Source: VGBV01 sp963813725
GTDB taxonomy: Bacteria > Actinomycetota > Thermoleophilia > Solirubrobacterales > 70-9
NCBI GenBank assembly: GCA_963813725.1
Contig: CAWFAI010000013.1
Coordinates: 1 to 64,000, forward strand
DNA length: 64,000 nt
Direction: 5' to 3'
Shown here: one piece after another, positions 18,697 to 28,373 of the stretch
How the letters are laid out: the number at the start of each line of letters is the position of its first letter
How positions within the stretch are numbered: position 1 is the first letter of the stretch
Position numbers and translations under genes: made by a program
The notes under the pieces: model-generated
Seen by the model: only the letters and a program-made list of their open reading frames with translations
Databases searched by the model: none
What the model was told of the DNA's origin: nothing

Positions 18697-19434
18697 ATGG
18701 AACCGAGTGCTGCCACACTGACCGGCTCCGTGGCCACCGAGGAGCTACAGAAGGTCCCGGCGTTCGACCCCGAGGTCGTCGCCGCCGACCTCGAGGACGC
18801 CAGCGCCGACGAGGCGCTGCGCTGGGCCCTGGACACCTTCAACCCGCGCATGTACATCGCGGCCTCGTTCCAGAAGACGAGCTCGGTGACCGTCCACATG
18901 GCGACCCAGATCAACCCCGAGGCGCGCTTCTTCTACCTCGACACCGACGTCCTCTTCCCCGAGACCTATGAGACCAAGGACCGCCTCGAGGACCGATACG
19001 GCATCACCTTCCACAAGTACAGCTCGATGACGCTGGAGCAGCAGGCCGGCCTGTACGGCGACCAACTCTGGGCGCGCGACCCCGACGCCTGCTGCGGCAT
19101 CCGCAAGGTCGACCCGATGCGCTCCGCGCTCTCGGCGGTCGACTGCTGGGTCAGCGGCATCCGCCGTCAGGACTCCCAGACGCGGGCCAAGGCCCCCAAG
19201 TTCGCCTGGGACAAGCGCTTTGAGCTTTGGAAGCTGAACCCGCTCGCCGACTGGTCCGAGAAGGACGTCTGGCGCTACATCGCCGAGCACGACATCCCCT
19301 ACAACCCGCTGCACGACCAGGGCTATCCCTCGATCGGGTGCACCCACTGCACGCGCAAGCCGGCCGAGGGCGAGGACGACCGCGCGGGACGCTGGGCCGG
19401 GACCTCGAAGACCGAGTGCGGGCTGCACGGCTGA
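18697..19434 (+). CDS. cysH: adenylyl-sulfate (APS) reductase, 4Fe-4S type
   Basis: 245 residues. Reduces APS to sulfite plus AMP using thioredoxin. PP-loop-like N-terminus (AASFQKTSSVTVHM), DTDVLFPETYETKDRL, the paired cluster cysteines DACCGIRK and IGCTHCTRK, and the C-terminal catalytic ECGLHG. The CC...CxxC set marks APS rather than PAPS specificity. Begins 9 bases after the sulfite reductase stop, in one operon. Confidence 0.93.
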   Translation: MEPSAATLTGSVATEELQKVPAFDPEVVAADLEDASADEALRWALDTFNPRMYIAASFQKTSSVTVHMATQINPEARFFYLDTDVLFPETYETKDRLEDRYGITFHKYSSMTLEQQAGLYGDQLWARDPDACCGIRKVDPMRSALSAVDCWVSGIRRQDSQTRAKAPKFAWDKRFELWKLNPLADWSEKDVWRYIAEHDIPYNPLHDQGYPSIGCTHCTRKPAEGEDDRAGRWAGTSKTECGLHG

Positions 19435-19497
19435 GCCGCTTCCAGGTTTCTCGAAGCGCAACCAACTAAGTCAACTATCGCTACCCTCTCGCGCTTC

Positions 19498-20560
19498 ATG
19501 GCCACCTCCCTGCAACTGAACGAGCGCCAGACCGCCGACTTCGAGATGATCGGCAACGGCGGCTTCGCGCCGCTGATCGGCCCCCAGGGCTCGGCCGACT
19601 GGAAGAGCGTCGTCGAGAAAATGACCCTGGAGAACGGCCAGTACTGGCCGATCCCGATCACGCTGGCGACCGACCTGGAGGCCTCCGAGGGCGACACGGT
19701 CGAGCTGACCAGCGACGAGGGCAAGGAGCTCGGCACCCTCACCGTGACCGAGGTCTTCGAGCGCGACATCGACGCAGAGGCCGAGGGCGTCTACCTGACC
19801 ACGGACACCGAGCACCCCGGGGTCGCGGCCCTGCACGAGGAGGGCTCGCGCTGCGTCGCGGGCACCTACGAGGTGCAGGCGCTTCCCGACCACGAGGAGG
19901 CGTTCACGCAAGCGCCAGCTCAGCCCCGAGGAGTCGAAGCAGGCCTTCGCTGACCGCGGCTGGAGGACGATCGTCGCCTTCCAGACCCGCAACCCGATCC
20001 ACCGCGCCCACGAGTACGTGACCAAGACCGCGCTGGAGATCACCGACGGGCTCATGATCCACCCGCTGATCGGCAAGACCAAGGAGGGAGACATCCCCGC
20101 CGAGGTGCGGATGCGCTGCTACGAGGTCCTGATGAAGGACTACTACCCCTCGGACCGCGTGATCCTGAACGTCTTCCCCTCGAAGATGCACTACGCCGGC
20201 CCCCGCGAGGCCGTGCTCCACGCCATCGCCCGCCGCAACTACGGCGCCACCCACTTCATCGTCGGCCGCGACCACGCCGGCGTCGGCGACTACTACGGCA
20301 CCTACGACGCCCAGAAGATCTTCGACGACATCGACATCGACAAGCTCGGGATCCAGCCCCTCTACTTCGAGCACAGCTTCTGGTGCAACAAGTGCGAGGG
20401 CATGGCGTCGGGCAAGACCTGCCCGCACGATTCCGACGCACACGTCTTCCTGAGCGGCACCAAGGTCCGCGAGATGCTGGACAACGGCGAGATCCCGCCG
20501 CAGGAGTTCAGCCGGCCCGAGGTCGCCCAGATCCTGATCGACGCCTACAGCAAGGCTTAG
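19498..20560 (+). CDS. sat: sulfate adenylyltransferase (ATP sulfurylase), frameshifted
   Basis: Makes APS from sulfate and ATP. The N-terminal part (IGNGGFAPLIG, GQYWPIPITLATD) runs from ATG 19498. A one-base insertion in the CAAGC near 19910 moves to the second frame carrying FQTRNPIHRAHEYV and HFIVGRDHAGVGDYYG, the two nucleotide-binding motifs, and a C-terminal Cys-rich segment (FWCNKCEGMASGKTCPH). The repaired length of 353 residues is shorter than usual at the N-terminus. TACCCT (19482-19487) is a possible -10. Confidence 0.9.
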
Positions 20561-20608
20561 GCACCCGGGCCCGGCCCGGTCCCAACAACAAGGAGCGAAC
20601 TCTCCCCC

Positions 20609-21160
20609 ATGGCTAATGACAAGGGCTTCACCCTCTGGTTCACCGGGCTCTCCGGAGCCGGCAAGACCACGATCTCCAAGCTGATCGAGACCGAGCTTCA
20701 CAACCGCCGCAACCGCCTGGAGATCCTCGACGGCGACGTCGTGCGCGAGAACCTCTCCAAGGGCCTCGGCTTCTCCAAGGAGGACCGCGACACCAACATC
20801 CGCCGTATCGCCTTCGTCGCCGACCTGCTGAGCCGCAACGGCGTGCCGGTGATCACCGCCGCCATCTCGCCCTACCGCGAGCTGCGCGACGAGGCCCGCG
20901 AGCTGATGGGCGGCCGCTTCATCGAGGTGTTCGTCAAGGCCTCGGTCGAGGAGTGCATCGAGCGCGACCCCAAGGGGCTCTACAAGAAGGCCCTGGCGGG
21001 CGAGATCAAGGAGTTCACCGGCGTCTCGGACCCCTACGAGGAGCCGCTCAACCCCGAGATCGTGCTCGACACCGAGGCCGAGTCTCCCGAGGAGTCGGCG
21101 GCGAAGCTGATCTCGCTGCTCGAGGAGCGCGACCTGATCCCGGCCGCGCAGCCCGCTTAG
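20609..21160 (+). CDS. cysC: adenylyl-sulfate kinase
   Basis: 183 residues. Phosphorylates APS to PAPS. P-loop GLSGAGKTT, LDGDVVRENL, the GFSKEDRDTNIRRIAFVA signature and the KALAGEIKEFTGVSDPYEEP lid. An AAGGAG site lies upstream of ATG 20609, within 48 bases of the ATP sulfurylase stop. Because the local reductase uses APS directly, PAPS made here probably feeds sulfotransferases. Confidence 0.93.
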   Translation: MANDKGFTLWFTGLSGAGKTTISKLIETELHNRRNRLEILDGDVVRENLSKGLGFSKEDRDTNIRRIAFVADLLSRNGVPVITAAISPYRELRDEARELMGGRFIEVFVKASVEECIERDPKGLYKKALAGEIKEFTGVSDPYEEPLNPEIVLDTEAESPEESAAKLISLLEERDLIPAAQPA

Positions 21161-21170
21161 TGAGGTTCGC

Positions 21171-22001
21171 TCAGTCGGGCCTGCGCGGCAGCTCCGGCTG
21201 CCCCAGTTCATAGGTCGGGTAGGAGCCGAAGCGGTCGAACATCTTGTGAGAGGGACCGTGGAAATCCGAAGAGGCCGTGGCCGCCAGGCCGCGGTCCGAG
21301 CAGAGCTCCAGCAGGAAGCGCGTCTGGTCGCGGTCGTGGGCCGGATAGAAGCACTCGACACCGTCCAGGTCGAGGTCGCCGATCAGCGCCGCGACCTCGC
21401 CGGGCGAGTCGATGTCCCAGAAGGGATGCGCCAGCACCGGCGTGCCGCCCGCCTCGCGGATCAGCGAGCAGGCCTCGGTGGCCGTCGGCCAGCGCCGCGC
21501 CACGAACGCCTTGGCGCCGGGGATCAGGTACTCCTCGAAGAAGGCGCTCATCTCGTCGGGCTTCGTGCCCGCCGCCTTGGCGATGTGGGGCCTGCCGACC
21601 GAGGACGCGTCGCCGGCCTGCGCGATCGCGTCCTCGAAGGAGACCTCGACGCCGAGCGAGTTGAGCCTGGCGACGATCTCCTCGGCCCGCGTCACCCGCT
21701 CCTGCTGGGCGCGCTCGCACATCGGGCCCATCGCGTCGGCGTCGATCCAGTAGCCGAGCATGTGCAGGTCGTCGATCGCCTCGTGAATGCAGGAGATCTC
21801 CGCCGCCGGCACCAGAGCGATGCCCGCGTCGCGGGCCGCGTCCGAGGCCTCTGCGATCCCGTCCACGGCGTCGTGGTCGGTCAGGGCCATCGTCGTCACG
21901 CCCGCCGCCGCGGCGGTTGCGACCACCTCCGCGGGGGGCAGCTCGCCGTCCGAGACGGTGGAATGGCTCTGCAGGTCGATCACGGCCGGGGCAGTAAACA
22001 C
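21171..22001 (-). CDS. PHP-domain phosphoesterase (possible pAp phosphatase)
   Basis: 276 residues. Metal-ligand motifs of the polymerase-and-histidinol-phosphatase fold: DLQSHSTVSDG, ALTDHDAV, AAEISC, HMLGY, PVLAHPFW and SSDFHG. This is the TrpH/RNase AM group, several members of which hydrolyse 3',5'-bisphosphonucleotides. In this sulfate cluster, removing pAp left by PAPS-using enzymes is an attractive role; that is inference. GTG start at 22001. Diverges from the Rrf2 gene with only 14 bases between start codons. Confidence 0.8.
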   Translation of the reverse strand: MFTAPAVIDLQSHSTVSDGELPPAEVVATAAAAGVTTMALTDHDAVDGIAEASDAARDAGIALVPAAEISCIHEAIDDLHMLGYWIDADAMGPMCERAQQERVTRAEEIVARLNSLGVEVSFEDAIAQAGDASSVGRPHIAKAAGTKPDEMSAFFEEYLIPGAKAFVARRWPTATEACSLIREAGGTPVLAHPFWDIDSPGEVAALIGDLDLDGVECFYPAHDRDQTRFLLELCSDRGLAATASSDFHGPSHKMFDRFGSYPTYELGQPELPRRPD

Positions 22002-22015
22002 GACCGGAGTTACGC

Positions 22016-22471
22016 GTGAGGATCTCGGCCAAAGCCGACTACGCCGTGCGCGCCACCGCCGAGCTCGCCTCGGCCGGCGAGGACCCCGTCAAGGGCGAGC
22101 GCATCGCCGAGGCCCAGGGCATCCCCCTGCAGTTCCTGGAGCACATCCTGCTGGAGCTGAAGCACGCCCGCCTGGTCCGCGCCCGCCGCGGCGCGCGCGG
22201 CGGCTACTGGCTGGCGAAGCCGCCCGAGGAGATCAAGCTCGCCGACGTGATCCGCGCGGTCGAGGGCCCGCTGGCGAACATCCAGGACCTGGCGCCCGAG
22301 GCGACCAAGTACCCCGGCAACTCCGAGCGCCTCTCCGAGGTCTGGATCGCCGTGCGCGCCTCGCTGCGCCGCGTGCTCGAGAACGTCACCGTCGCCGACC
22401 TGCGCGACGGCAACATCCCGCCCGAAGTCCTCGAGCTGACCGAGGACGAGGGCGCCTGGGTCACGCGGTAG
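22016..22471 (+). CDS. Rrf2-family transcription regulator (CymR/IscR-like)
   Basis: 151 residues. MRISAKADYAVRATAELA, IPLQFLEHILLELKHARLV and RGARGGYWLA are the Rrf2 winged-helix hallmarks. The three IscR cluster cysteines are absent, so it is not an IscR-type Fe-S sensor. It resembles CymR, which reports on cysteine supply through cysteine synthase. Position in the sulfate-reduction cluster supports control of these genes. GTG start. Confidence 0.85.
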   Translation: MRISAKADYAVRATAELASAGEDPVKGERIAEAQGIPLQFLEHILLELKHARLVRARRGARGGYWLAKPPEEIKLADVIRAVEGPLANIQDLAPEATKYPGNSERLSEVWIAVRASLRRVLENVTVADLRDGNIPPEVLELTEDEGAWVTR

Positions 22472-22504
22472 GAAGCAAAACCCGGCGCCCAGAGCCCGAT
22501 TCGC

Positions 22505-22622
22505 TAAACTGCCGGGACCCTTTTAGGACCCTCTCGGTCAAGAAAGGGCAGATAGTGGAAAAGGCGGCCGCGTGAGCGGCCGCATTCGTCCCCCCACCAG
22601 TCGTACAACCCCCACTTCGTCC
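22505..22622 (+). promoter_or_regulatory. structured leader of the TauE/SafE gene
   Basis: TAAACT (22505-22510) is a likely -10. The following RNA folds into CCCTTT (22518-22523) with AAAGGG (22543-22548), enclosing GACC (22527-22530) with GGTC (22536-22539). A second hairpin is GCGGCCGC (22564-22571), loop GTGA, GCGGCCGC (22576-22583). The loop GTG (22572) is one candidate start codon; GTG 22623 is the other. A cis-regulatory RNA is plausible, but I match it to no known class. Confidence 0.45.
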
Positions 22623-23649
22623 GTGGATCCAGCAATCGTCCTATTCGGCTTCGGCGTCGGCTTCCTGGTCGGTCTCACCGGCATGGGCGGCGGCTCCCTG
22701 ATGACGCCGCTGCTGATCCTGGTCTTCGGCGTGAAGCCGGTGACCGCGATCGGCACCGACATCTTCTACGCCGCGGTGACCAAGACCGCCGGCGGCTGGC
22801 GCCACCTGAAGCTGAAGACTGTGAACATGCCGCTGACCTGGTGGCTGGCCGCGGGCAGCGTGCCCTCGGCGATCGCCGGCGTCTGGGTGCTGGACATCCT
22901 CAAGGACAGGCTCGGGGACGAGCTGGACGAGACCGTGTTCGCGATCCTGGCCTCCTGCCTCCTGGTGGTCGGCGCGATCACGCTGCTGCGCAGCCTCTTC
23001 CTCGCCGGGCAAGCTCGCCGAGCGCGACGACTTCGAGATCCACACCCGCCACAAGGTGGCGGCGGTCGGGATCGGCGCCACCACCGGCTTCGTCATCGGC
23101 CTCACATCGGCCGGCAGCGGCACGGTGATCGCGATCATGCTGATCGCCGTCTACCGCCTGACGCCAAAACGCGTGGTCGGCACCGACGTCTTCCACGCCG
23201 CGATCCTGCTGTGGGCGGCGGGCATCGCCCACATCTTCAGCGGCAACGTCGACTTCGGCCTGGCCGCGAACATCCTGGCCGGCTCGGTTCCCGGCGTGAT
23301 CCTGGGGTCGAACATGTCGGTGAAGTGGCCGCAGGGCGTGCTGCGCACGGCGCTCGGACTGGTCCTGATCGCCGCCGGCGTGGCGCTGCTCTCCAAGGCG
23401 AACACGGAACTCGTGCCCTATGCGCTGGGAGTCGCCGGCCTCGCCTTCGCCGGGCTGTTCGCGGTCCAGATGCTGCTCCGCAAGGAGGTCGAGGCCGACC
23501 CCGACGAGCAGGCCGAGCTGCAGCACGAGATCGAGCTGGAGATCGAGGGCGCCGCAAACGGGGCCAACGGCGGGGTCGAGCGCAACGAGCAGATCGAGGC
23601 GGAGCTCGCGAAGCGGGCAGAGGCCAAGCGCGCGCCCGCTCTGCGCTAG
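22572..23649 (+). CDS. TauE/SafE (DUF81) sulfite/anion exporter, frameshifted
   Basis: Polytopic membrane protein with the two-repeat DUF81 fold. Repeat 1 (VLFGFGVGFLVGLTGMGGGS, VTAIGTDIFYAAVTKTAGG) and repeat 2 (GATTGFVIGLTSAGSGTVI, VVGTDVFHAAIL) each have the Gly-rich turn. An extra base in CAAGC at 23010 shifts the frame between them; repaired, it is about 341-358 residues. The acidic, coiled C-terminus follows the last helix. Sulfite or organosulfonate export is the usual role and suits the cluster. The start may be GTG 22572 or GTG 22623. Confidence 0.85.
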
Positions 23650-23687
23650 GGGGCGTAAGCTCCCTGACCTCCAGAGAGGGGAGCAAC

Positions 23688-24263
23688 GTGCGGCTCAGAC
23701 TCACTATCTGCTTCGGGCTCGCGATCGCGATCGCGGCGTCGAGCGCCGCCTCCGCCGGCGCCAGCGTCGGCAAGCAGTACTACGAGGGTCCGGTCGCGAC
23801 CGCGGGCGTGGACGGGCGCTCCCCGTCGGTCAGGGTCAAGATCGAGTTCAAGAAGGTGAACGGCAAGCGCGGCAAGCCGAAAGCGATCATCGACTTCCAG
23901 CACCGCGCGATCGCCCTCTACTGCGCGAACGGCACCAAGACCCACACCGGCCCCTACTACGGCGACGAGGGCGGGCCCGGCGGCTTCTCGATCTTCGAGC
24001 GGACGGGCTACGCGGTGAAGAAGGGCCGCTTCAAGCTCTCGGAGACGACCGCAGGCAGCAACGTGGCGGACGTCCAGAAGGCGACCGGCCGCGTCGGGCG
24101 CAAGGGCAACGCCACCGGCACGATCCAGCTGACGCTCTTTCACCCGAACCCGGCCTTCGGCACCTGCGACTCCGGGCTGGTGAATTGGACCGCCTCGCCC
24201 GTCGGCGCCTACTCGAAGCCGGTCATCCCTCCCTGCGCCGCGCTGGCGACCTGCCCGCCCTGA
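23688..24263 (+). CDS. secreted protein of unknown function
   Basis: 191 residues from GTG 23688 with AGAGGGGAG just upstream. A signal peptide (LRLTICFGLAIAIAASSAAS, then AGA) precedes a beta-rich domain with four Cys, probably two disulfides. Strands such as SVRVKIEFKKVNGKRGKP and FSIFERTGYAVKKGRFKLS suggest an Ig-like or beta-barrel fold common in actinobacterial exoproteins. Not recognised. Confidence 0.75.
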   Translation: MRLRLTICFGLAIAIAASSAASAGASVGKQYYEGPVATAGVDGRSPSVRVKIEFKKVNGKRGKPKAIIDFQHRAIALYCANGTKTHTGPYYGDEGGPGGFSIFERTGYAVKKGRFKLSETTAGSNVADVQKATGRVGRKGNATGTIQLTLFHPNPAFGTCDSGLVNWTASPVGAYSKPVIPPCAALATCPP

Positions 24264-24333
24264 GCGCAACGCGCTGACCGCCGCTTCGCGGCGCGGCGCA
24301 CGGGCCGGGCGTCACTCGCAATACTGCGCCGCC

Positions 24334-26120
24334 ATGTTCGAGAAGGTCCTGGTCGCCAACCGCGGCGAGATAGCGATCCGCGTGATGCGGGCGCTGCGCG
24401 AGATGAAGATCGGGTCGGTCGCCGTCTACTCGGAGATCGACCGCGACGCCCCGCACGTGCGCGAGGCCGACGAGGCCTTCCTGCTGGGCCCCGCGGCCCC
24501 CGCCGAGAGCTACCTCAACATCGAGAAGCTGCTGCAGGTGGCGCAGGACGCCGGCGCCGAGGCCGTCCACCCCGGGTACGGGTTCCTGGCCGAGAACGCG
24601 CCCTTCGCGAAGGCCGCCGAGAAGGCCAAGGTCACCTTCATCGGCCCGCCGCCGAAGGCGATCGAGGCGATGGGCTCGAAGACCGAGGCGCGCCAGATCA
24701 TGGAGAAGGCCGGCGTGCCGATCGTCCCCGGCGACACCAAGCCCGTCGACGACGTGGCCGCAGCCACCAAGCAGGCCGAAGGAGATCGGCTACCCGATCG
24801 CGGTCAAGGCCGCGGGCGGCGGAGGCGGCAAGGGCTTCCGCGTGGCGATGAAGGAGGGCGAGCTGGAGGAGGCCTTCGAGGGGGCGGCGCGCGAGGGCGA
24901 GAAGTTCTTCAGCGACCCCACCGTCTACCTGGAGCGCTACCTCGAGGATCCGCGCCACGTCGAGGTCCAGGTGCTGGCCGACTCCAAGGGCAACGTGATC
25001 CACCTGGGCGAGCGCGACTGCTCGATCCAGCGTCGCCACCAGAAGCTGATCGAGGAGGCGCCCGGCCCGCACGTCGACGAGGAGATGCGCGAGCGAATCG
25101 GCAAGATCGCGACCGACGCGGCGCTGGCCGTCGGCTATCGCTCAGCCGGCACGGTCGAGGGAATGCAGGTGGGCGAGGACTACTACTTCCTGGAGATGAA
25201 CACCCGCGTCCAGGTCGAGCACTGCGTGACCGAGATGGTCACCGGGTTCGACATCGTCCGCGAGCAGATCCGGATCGCCGCGGGCGAGACGCTCTCGATC
25301 AGCCAGGACGAGGTCGAGCTGCGCGGGCACGCGATCGAGTGCCGCATCAACGCCGAGGCGGCGCACAAGAACTTCGCGCCCGGCACCCGGCGCCATCACC
25401 AGCTACCGCGAGCCCGCCGGCCCGGGCGTGCGCGTGGACTCGGGCGTCGAGGCCGGCTCGGAGGTGACGCCGATGTATGACCCGATGGTCGCCAAGCTGA
25501 TCGTCTGGGACGCCGACCGCGAGCTGGCGACCGCGCGCATGCTGCGCGCGCTCGACGAGTACGAGGTCGGCGGCCTGCAGACGCTGATCCCCTTCCACAA
25601 GGCGATCCTCGACACCAAGCAGTGGGCCAAGGGCGAGACCTGCCGAGACCTGACCGAGGACAAGAAGTGGCTGAAGTCCACCGAACCAGAGGCGGGCGCG
25701 TCCTCGGCTTCGCCTGCGGGCGCGGCAATCGACTCGGAAGCGGCTGAGGCAGAGAAGGCGACCCGCGACTACCAGGTCGAGGTCGGCGGCAAGCTGTTCG
25801 ACGTCAAGGTGATCGGTGACGCGGTCGCCGGCGGGGCCGGCGGCGGCGCGGGCCTGAAGAAGGCCCCCAAGCGCGAGCGCAAGGGCGGCGGCGGCGCTGC
25901 CGGAGCCGGCGAGAGCCTGACGTCGCCGCTGCAGGGTACGGTGCTGAAGGTGGCAGTGGAGAAGGGTGCGGAGGTCGCCGAGGGCGATTTGGTCTGCGTG
26001 ATCGAGGCGATGAAGATGGAGAACGAGATCACAGCCCACCGCGCGGGCAAGGTGACCGAGCTGCCGATCAGCGACGGGGCGGCCGTCTCCTCCGGCGATC
26101 TGCTCGCCAAGATCGAGTGA
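24334..26120 (+). CDS. accA: acyl-CoA carboxylase alpha subunit (biotin carboxylase + BCCP), two frameshifts
   Basis: ATP-grasp biotin carboxylase fused to a biotin carrier. Part 1: KVLVANRGEIAIRVMRALRE, VHPGYGFLAENA. Part 2, after a one-base insertion at 24779: ERYLEDPRHVEVQVLAD, ERDCSIQRRHQKLIEEAP, EMNTRVQVEH. Part 3, after an extra C at 25386-25388: SYREP, then VTPMYDPMVAKLIVW and the biotinylation site EAMKMENEI near the C-terminus. Repaired length 594. AATACT (24320-24325) is 8 bases before ATG. It probably serves the propionyl-CoA carboxylase beta subunit at 11.2 kb. Confidence 0.92.
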
Positions 26121-26136
26121 CGACGACGGGATAACG

Positions 26137-28257
26137 ATGGATCGCAAGCTGCTGCTGGGCGGCCTGCACCTCGGGGTTCTATGGGCCTTCGCGGTGGTGC
26201 AGCCGCTGCTGGACCTTCTGGGCGACAACCCGGACTTCTTCGTCGCCCGCGGCAACACGACGCGGCGACATCGTGCTCTTGGCCGTGGGGCTGACCCTGG
26301 TGCCGCCCCTGCTGATGCTGGGGCTCGAGGCCGTGGCCGCCCTGATCAAGCGCGAGCTGCGCGACGGCCTGCACCTGGTGTTCGTGGGTGCGCTGGTGGC
26401 CGCGATCACGCTGCAAGCGCTGGGCGAGCTGGCCGAGGGCCCGGCGGCCCTGCTGATCGCTCTCGCAATCGCGACTGGGCGCCGGGGGAGCGCGTGCTCT
26501 ATGCCCGCACGGAGTGGCTGCCCAGCCTGCTCACGGTCCTCTCGCCCGCGCCGGTGCTGTTCGTCTGTCTGTTCCTGTTCTTCTCGGACACCAAGGAGCT
26601 GGTGCTGCCGGAGGACGAGGTCCAGGCCTCCGAGCTGGCGATTCCCGGACGCACGCCGGTGGTGGTGATGCTGTTCGACGAGTTCCAGGGCACGATGCTG
26701 ATGGACGCCAAGGGCCAGATCGACCGCTCCCTGTTCCCCAACTTCGCCGAGCTGGCCGACCGCGGCACCTGGTACCCGAACGCGACGACCGAGGCCGACT
26801 TGACGCCGCGCGCGGCTCCGGCGGTGATGACGGGCTCCAACCCCACCCACGATGAGCTGCCGACCGCGGCGGACCACCCCGACAGCATCTTCACCCTGCT
26901 CGGCTCGGACTACTCGATGAACGTGGCCGAGCCCGTCACCAGCGTCTGCCCGGAGTCGCTGTGCGGCGAGCGGGCGCGACCGCCGACCTCGGAGCGGCTC
27001 GACGGGCTCGCCTCGGATCTGAGGATCGTCTACGAGCACCTGCTGTTGCCCGAGTCGATGGAGGACTCGCTGCCGGCCGTGGACGAGGCTTTCGGCGGCT
27101 TCGGCCAGGCCGAGGCCGAGCAGGCCGAGGGCGAGCTGCAGAGCGCCGAGCCGGCCGACGCGGGGGAGGCCGTGGCTCCCACGGGCCCCGACGGCTCCAA
27201 GCAGCGGGGCGCCGTGGAGAGCGAGTTCGACGCGCCCAACGCCAGCTTTCTGGGCCGCGGCAACACCTTCGAGGAGTGGCTGGCGGAGGTGAGCGGCCGG
27301 CGCACGCTCAACTTCGTGCACCTGGAGCTGCCCCACGTCCCCTACGAGTTCTATCCCAACGGACAGCGCTACGCGGCCGGCCTGCTGCAGACGGACGGGT
27401 TTCGCGACAGCCAGGGACGCAACCCCGAGGACCCCACCATCTCCCGGCTACTGGAGCAGCGCCTGTTGCTGCAGATCGGATTCACCGACTACCTGCTGGG
27501 CAAGGTGATCGACCGGCTCAAGCGAGAGGGAAGCTGGGACGACGCGATCGTCGCGATCACAGCCGACCACGGCATCAGCCTTGAGCCGGGCACGCCGCGA
27601 AGGGTCCCCAACAAGGCCAACCTGGCCGAGATCGCCTCGGTGCCATTGATCGTCAAGGGCCCCGGCATGCCCGCGGGCCGCACCGACGACCGCCAGGCCC
27701 GGACAATCGACCTGCTGCCGACGATCGCCCAGCTGCTGGACATCCCGGTTCCCGCCGACACCGAGGGCGTCTCGCTGCTGGCCCCTCCGCCGGACCGCCC
27801 CGAGGTGCGTGTCGAGGACCGCTACCAGCGCGTGATCATGCGCAGCGTGCGCAAGTTCGAGCGCGACCGCGACGCCGTCCTGGCCCAGAAGGTCGCGCTG
27901 TTCGGGTCGAGGCAGGGCTGGGCGAGCGTCTACCGCGCCGGCCCCGACGGAGAGCTGGTCGGCCGCCCTGTCTCCTCGCTGGGTGGCCGGGTTTCTCCGG
28001 CTCCCGGCGTGACGCTGGCCGGCCCCGAGGGGTTCGAGGAGGTGGATCCGCAGGCGCGCTTCGTGCCCGGGGCGATCCGGGCCGTCTTCAGCGCCCTGGG
28101 CCCGGGCGAGCGGGTCGCGTTCGCGATCAACGGCCGCATCGCGGCCACCACGAGCACGTACGAGGGGCCCGACGCGACGCGGGCCTTCGTGGTCGTGCCG
28201 CCCACCGCCTTCAGACCGGGCGCAAACTCGGTCGAGGTGCTGACGATCGAGCCCTAG
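26137..28257 (+). CDS. polytopic alkaline-phosphatase-superfamily (sulfatase-like) protein A
   Basis: About 706 residues. N-terminal membrane part with about five helices (FAVVQPLLDLL to FVCLFLFF), interrupted by compensating indels near 26262 and 26480. The extracytoplasmic catalytic domain has metal/nucleophile motifs VVVMLFDEFQGTMLMD, DLTPRAAPAVMTG (likely Thr nucleophile), FVHLELPHVPYEF and ITADHGISLEPG. All expected ligands are present. The C-terminal strand-rich domain is unassigned. Paralog of 30007-32013. It resembles lipoteichoic-acid-synthase or phosphoethanolamine-transferase layouts, but the substrate is unknown. Confidence 0.75.
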   Translation: MDRKLLLGGLHLGVLWAFAVVQPLLDLLGDNPDFFVARGNTTRRHRALGRGADPGAAPADAGARGRGRPDQARAARRPAPGVRGCAGGRDHAASAGRAGRGPGGPADRSRNRDWAPGERVLYARTEWLPSLLTVLSPAPVLFVCLFLFFSDTKELVLPEDEVQASELAIPGRTPVVVMLFDEFQGTMLMDAKGQIDRSLFPNFAELADRGTWYPNATTEADLTPRAAPAVMTGSNPTHDELPTAADHPDSIFTLLGSDYSMNVAEPVTSVCPESLCGERARPPTSERLDGLASDLRIVYEHLLLPESMEDSLPAVDEAFGGFGQAEAEQAEGELQSAEPADAGEAVAPTGPDGSKQRGAVESEFDAPNASFLGRGNTFEEWLAEVSGRRTLNFVHLELPHVPYEFYPNGQRYAAGLLQTDGFRDSQGRNPEDPTISRLLEQRLLLQIGFTDYLLGKVIDRLKREGSWDDAIVAITADHGISLEPGTPRRVPNKANLAEIASVPLIVKGPGMPAGRTDDRQARTIDLLPTIAQLLDIPVPADTEGVSLLAPPPDRPEVRVEDRYQRVIMRSVRKFERDRDAVLAQKVALFGSRQGWASVYRAGPDGELVGRPVSSLGGRVSPAPGVTLAGPEGFEEVDPQARFVPGAIRAVFSALGPGERVAFAINGRIAATTSTYEGPDATRAFVVVPPTAFRPGANSVEVLTIEP

Positions 28258-28373
28258 CACGGCCCGGGTTACCCCGCTGTTACACGGGCGCTCGCTGGCC
28301 AAGTTGTTAATGAAATGTTGCTAGCGTTGCCGCCTTCCGCCGGGCAGGGCGGACAACAGAGAGAGGAATTCAC

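Noticed and set aside
19905..19915. Programmed ribosomal frameshifting in sat, accA and other genes
   Set aside because: No slippery heptamer or stimulatory fold is common to the sites, and unrelated genes are affected. Single-base insertion errors explain them better.
19904..21361. Minus-strand ORF across sat and cysC
   Set aside because: Antisense to two clearly identified enzymes; no domain.
24270..24300. Hairpin around CGCCGC-TTC-GCGGCG as a terminator before accA
   Set aside because: The loop is too small and there is no T-run, so I do not list it as a feature.
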